Shown here: in pieces, positions 6,266-7,493 of the stretch
Layout of the letters: every line of letters starts with the position of its first letter
Position numbering within the stretch: the stretch's first letter is position 1
Assembly (NCBI GenBank): GCA_021810985.1
Contig: JAJZQA010000125.1
Span: forward strand, 1 to 7,493
Reading direction: 5' to 3'
DNA length: 7,493 nt
Source: Deltaproteobacteria bacterium
Lineage (GTDB): Bacteria > Desulfobacterota > Desulfuromonadia > Geobacterales > Geobacteraceae
The notes under the pieces: model-generated
What the model was told of the DNA's origin: nothing
Databases searched by the model: none
What the model saw: the letters and a program-made list of their open reading frames with translations, nothing else
Translations under genes and position numbers: made by a program

Positions 6266-6480
6266 GTTACTCTGTTTGTTTTCATCCGGAAAGTGCCGGT
6301 TGGGGCCGGACCGGAACTTTCCCGAAGCTCCTCGCAATCGGACGCCTGACGACGCCGGCAGACGAGGTAGACCTTGGAGACAGGCGTGTTCCCTCGATCC
6401 CGCAGCCGGTCCGCACGAGAGGCTCCGTGAAAGCCCCGCTTCGTCCCTCTTGGCATTTTCCCGGAGTTTCCGGATGAATA
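6266..6480. other. Non-coding structured gap between convergent pgi and dodecin genes
   Basis: No convincing gene lies here. A 71-codon + strand frame and a longer - strand frame show no recognisable family and no well-spaced ribosome binding site. The gap is rich in inverted repeats. A 12-bp pair TTCATCCGGAAA / TTTCCGGATGAA (6281-6292 and 6467-6478) encloses nearly the whole gap. A 13-bp hairpin sits at its left end, CCGGA/TCCGG (6461-6473) at its right end, and ACGCCTG/CAGGCGT lies between. It could serve as a two-way termination region, a small structured RNA, or a decayed non-autonomous element. Confidence 0.5.
6288..6322 (+). terminator. Strong stem-loop after pgi, possible terminator without T-run
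   Basis: GGAAAGTGCCGGT (6288-6300) pairs with ACCGGAACTTTCC (6310-6322) at 12 of 13 positions, with a 9-nt GC-rich loop. It begins 22 bp after the pgi stop, where an operon terminator would be expected. No T-run follows on either strand, so it is not a textbook intrinsic terminator; 3'-end protection is an alternative. Confidence 0.45.
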
Positions 6481-6699
6481 CTACTTAAGCTGGAAGGAGA
6501 CTTTGAGTATTACCTGATACTCGCTCACCATCCCGTCATCGCCCACGTGTCCGTGGATTTCCCCGACCTCGAACCAGGAGACCTTTTCGAGGCTTTTGTG
6601 GGCCTTCGCGATCGCTGTTTGGATGGCATCCTCGATCCCTTTCTTCGAGACCCCGATGATTTCGATTTTCTTGTACACCCTGTTTTCGCCGTAATGCAT
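6481..6699 (-). CDS. Dodecin family flavin-binding protein
   Basis: This 72-residue protein has the usual dodecin size and pattern: VYKKIEIIGVS at the start, an amphipathic helix (GIEDAIQTAIAKAHKSLEKV, about 21-40), then WFEVGEIHG and a final strand pair EYQVILKVSFQL. Dodecins form hollow dodecamers that bind flavins, and in some bacteria CoA, storing or buffering them and quenching reactive flavin in the cytoplasm. W42 is at the expected flavin-stacking position and Q62 at the flavin-contacting Gln position. The ATG is preceded on its strand by a strong AGGAGGA (6704-6710) at 4 bp and by a fair promoter further up. The gene converges on pgi and diverges from the HD gene, so it is probably monocistronic. 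Confidence 0.96.
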   Translation of the reverse strand: MHYGENRVYKKIEIIGVSKKGIEDAIQTAIAKAHKSLEKVSWFEVGEIHGHVGDDGMVSEYQVILKVSFQLK

Positions 6700-6732
6700 G
6701 GTGTCCTCCTTGGTCGAATAGTGTCTTTATCT

Positions 6733-6760
6733 ATCGTAGCACCCCCCGCCGGACTGTAAA
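6733..6760 (-). promoter_or_regulatory. Candidate sigma-70 promoter for dodecin
   Basis: Reading the - strand, TTTACA (complement of 6755-6760) is followed after 16 bp by TACGAT (complement of 6733-6738). This gives a start near 6726 and a leader of about 25-30 nt carrying the AGGAGGA ribosome site. Both boxes are reasonable matches to consensus, and position and direction fit the dodecin gene. Confidence 0.45.
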
Positions 6761-6814
6761 GCTCCTGGAAGTTCTTTTCTTCAGCCCTGAAAAAGGTTAA
6801 AAATAGTCAGGAGC

Positions 6815-6838
6815 CGCTGCCTTGTTTTCCCGGCAGCG
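6815..6838 (+). promoter_or_regulatory. Leader hairpin before the HD-domain gene
   Basis: CGCTGCC (6815-6821) and GGCAGCG (6832-6838) are perfect complements around a 10-nt pyrimidine-rich loop. The stem ends six bases before the AAGGAG site (6845-6850) of the HD gene, so it would lie in the 5' leader and could influence translation. No ligand or protein partner is suggested by the sequence. Confidence 0.4.
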
Positions 6839-6856
6839 ACGAGGAAGGAGAACCGC

Positions 6857-7432
6857 GTGACAGCACGGGAGTACCGGGAAATGATCCAGCGTTGGCTTGA
6901 CGAGGGATACTTTGACGAAAAGCTGCCCGAAGTGTCCGCGCTGCGCGGCGTACAGCAGCCGGAAGAGTACCACGGCGAGGGCGATGCCTTTGTTCACACC
7001 CTGCTGGCCATGGAGGCGGTGGACGACGATGATGACCCGCGGGGTTTCTGGGGAGCCCTTCTGCACGACATCGGCAAGGCGGAGAAGACCTTTTTCGACG
7101 GCAGCCGCTGGCGATCGCTTGGCCATGCCGAAGCCGGGGCGCAGCTGGTCCCGGCTATCATGACGCGGTTGGGTTTAGACGCGCTGGCCGCCGATGTGGC
7201 GTGGCTGGTCAGGCATCACATTTTTCATTTTTCCTGGAATCTGGGCACTGACGACCGATTGACGCGTAACCAGCGCAGGTTCATGGAGCATCCGATCTTT
7301 CCTTGTCTGCTGCGGGTCTGCTTGGCCGATGCGGCCGCTTCGCATGGCAGGAGCAACAAAGGTGGCAAGATCAGGCTGATTGCTGAGATTTTTGCGGATG
7401 AATATGGGATTGGCGGGATGACGGAGAAGTGA
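6857..7432 (+). CDS. Stand-alone HD-domain phosphohydrolase, CCA-enzyme HD type
   Basis: The 191-residue protein has a full set of HD metal ligands: H47 (in HGEGDAFVHT), H70-D71 (ALLHDIGKA), H90 (GHAEAGA), H120/H121 (VRHHIF) and D158 (LADAAAS). The HxEGDxxxHT entry and the LLHDIGK...GHxxAG spacing resemble the C-terminal HD domain of bacterial CCA-adding tRNA nucleotidyltransferases. The nucleotidyltransferase head is absent. It is therefore probably a cytoplasmic metal-dependent phosphohydrolase, perhaps acting on a nucleotide or a 2',3'-cyclic phosphate; the substrate is unknown. The start is GTG 6857, with AAGGAG six bases upstream. No in-frame ATG gives a better start, and the N terminus before H39 looks complete. 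A 7-bp hairpin sits in the leader and a repeat tract follows two bases after the stop codon. It is divergent from dodecin. Confidence 0.88.
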   Translation: MTAREYREMIQRWLDEGYFDEKLPEVSALRGVQQPEEYHGEGDAFVHTLLAMEAVDDDDDPRGFWGALLHDIGKAEKTFFDGSRWRSLGHAEAGAQLVPAIMTRLGLDALAADVAWLVRHHIFHFSWNLGTDDRLTRNQRRFMEHPIFPCLLRVCLADAAASHGRSNKGGKIRLIAEIFADEYGIGGMTEK

Positions 7433-7433
7433 G

Positions 7434-7493
7434 GTGTGAGGCGAGACGTATAAGGCCTTTTCTAGGGGGCACGTTTCACGTCTCACCTCTCAC
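7434..7493. repeat. Heptamer-based inverted repeat after the HD gene, cut by window end
   Basis: GTGTGAGGCGAGACGT (7434-7449) pairs with ACGTCTCACCTCTCAC (7478-7493) at 14 of 16 positions around a 28-nt loop. The right arm and adjoining loop form a degenerate 7-bp tandem, CACGTTT-CACGTCT-CACCTCT-CAC, which reaches the last base of the window. I associate such GTGAGACG-like intergenic tracts with Geobacter-type genomes from memory. It could also act as a 3' stem-loop for the HD transcript. Confidence 0.7.

Noticed and set aside
5600..6337. 245-residue - strand frame antisense to pgi
   Set aside because: It lies opposite the conserved Pgi C-terminal half, and its predicted protein has no recognisable domain.
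6262..6477. 71-codon + strand frame starting GTG in a GTGA overlap with pgi
   Set aside because: The GAGAGG before it is only 1 bp away, the frame runs through strong hairpins, and the product matches nothing I know.
6780..6791. TTCAG-CC-CTGAA palindrome in the dodecin-HD divergent region as an operator
   Set aside because: The arms are only five bases and no regulator gene is nearby, so the evidence is too thin to call.
7434..7493. CRISPR array from the repeated CAC-heptamers
   Set aside because: The units are 7 bp, contiguous and degenerate with no spacers, and no cas genes are present.

Overview
The window reads as a piece of a moderately GC-rich chromosome from a Gram-negative anaerobe, most likely a member of the Desulfuromonadales/Geobacterales (Geobacter, Desulfuromonas or Pelobacter relatives). 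This rests on the style of the proteins (ArsS-type radical SAM enzyme, short-form Gnd, cyanobacteria-like Pgi, dodecin) and on a GTGAGACG-type intergenic repeat at the right edge. It is an inference from memory, not from a database search.

Layout, left to right on the + strand: an ArsS-family radical SAM/Cys-rich enzyme (18-977); a 129-bp inverted-repeat-bounded element (975-1103); gnd, short-form 6-phosphogluconate dehydrogenase (1131-2111); a second copy of the 129-bp element in the same orientation (2178-2306); zwf, glucose-6-phosphate dehydrogenase (2325-3863); pgl, 6-phosphogluconolactonase, overlapping zwf by 4 nt (3860-4600); and pgi, glucose-6-phosphate isomerase (4664-6265). A 215-bp structured gap without a convincing gene follows (6266-6480). 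Then come a dodecin gene on the - strand (6481-6699), a divergent control region with a fair promoter for dodecin, a stand-alone HD-domain phosphohydrolase (6857-7432) and a heptamer-based inverted repeat cut by the window end.

The four sugar-phosphate genes form a compact cluster covering the oxidative pentose phosphate pathway plus its link to glycolysis. Pgi interconverts fructose-6-P and glucose-6-P, Zwf makes 6-phosphogluconolactone and reduced nicotinamide cofactor, Pgl hydrolyses the lactone, and Gnd decarboxylates 6-phosphogluconate to ribulose-5-P. In an organism that makes sugars by gluconeogenesis this supplies NADPH and pentoses. Dodecin (flavin buffering) and the HD protein are neighbours with no evident pathway link; the radical SAM gene also looks functionally separate.

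The coding content is mostly ordinary. The most interesting non-coding signal is the pair of about 91% identical, same-orientation 129-bp elements bracketing gnd. Their right ends supply an extended -10-like sequence just upstream of gnd and zwf. I found no convincing previously undescribed multi-gene system, no CRISPR array, and no tRNA or rRNA.
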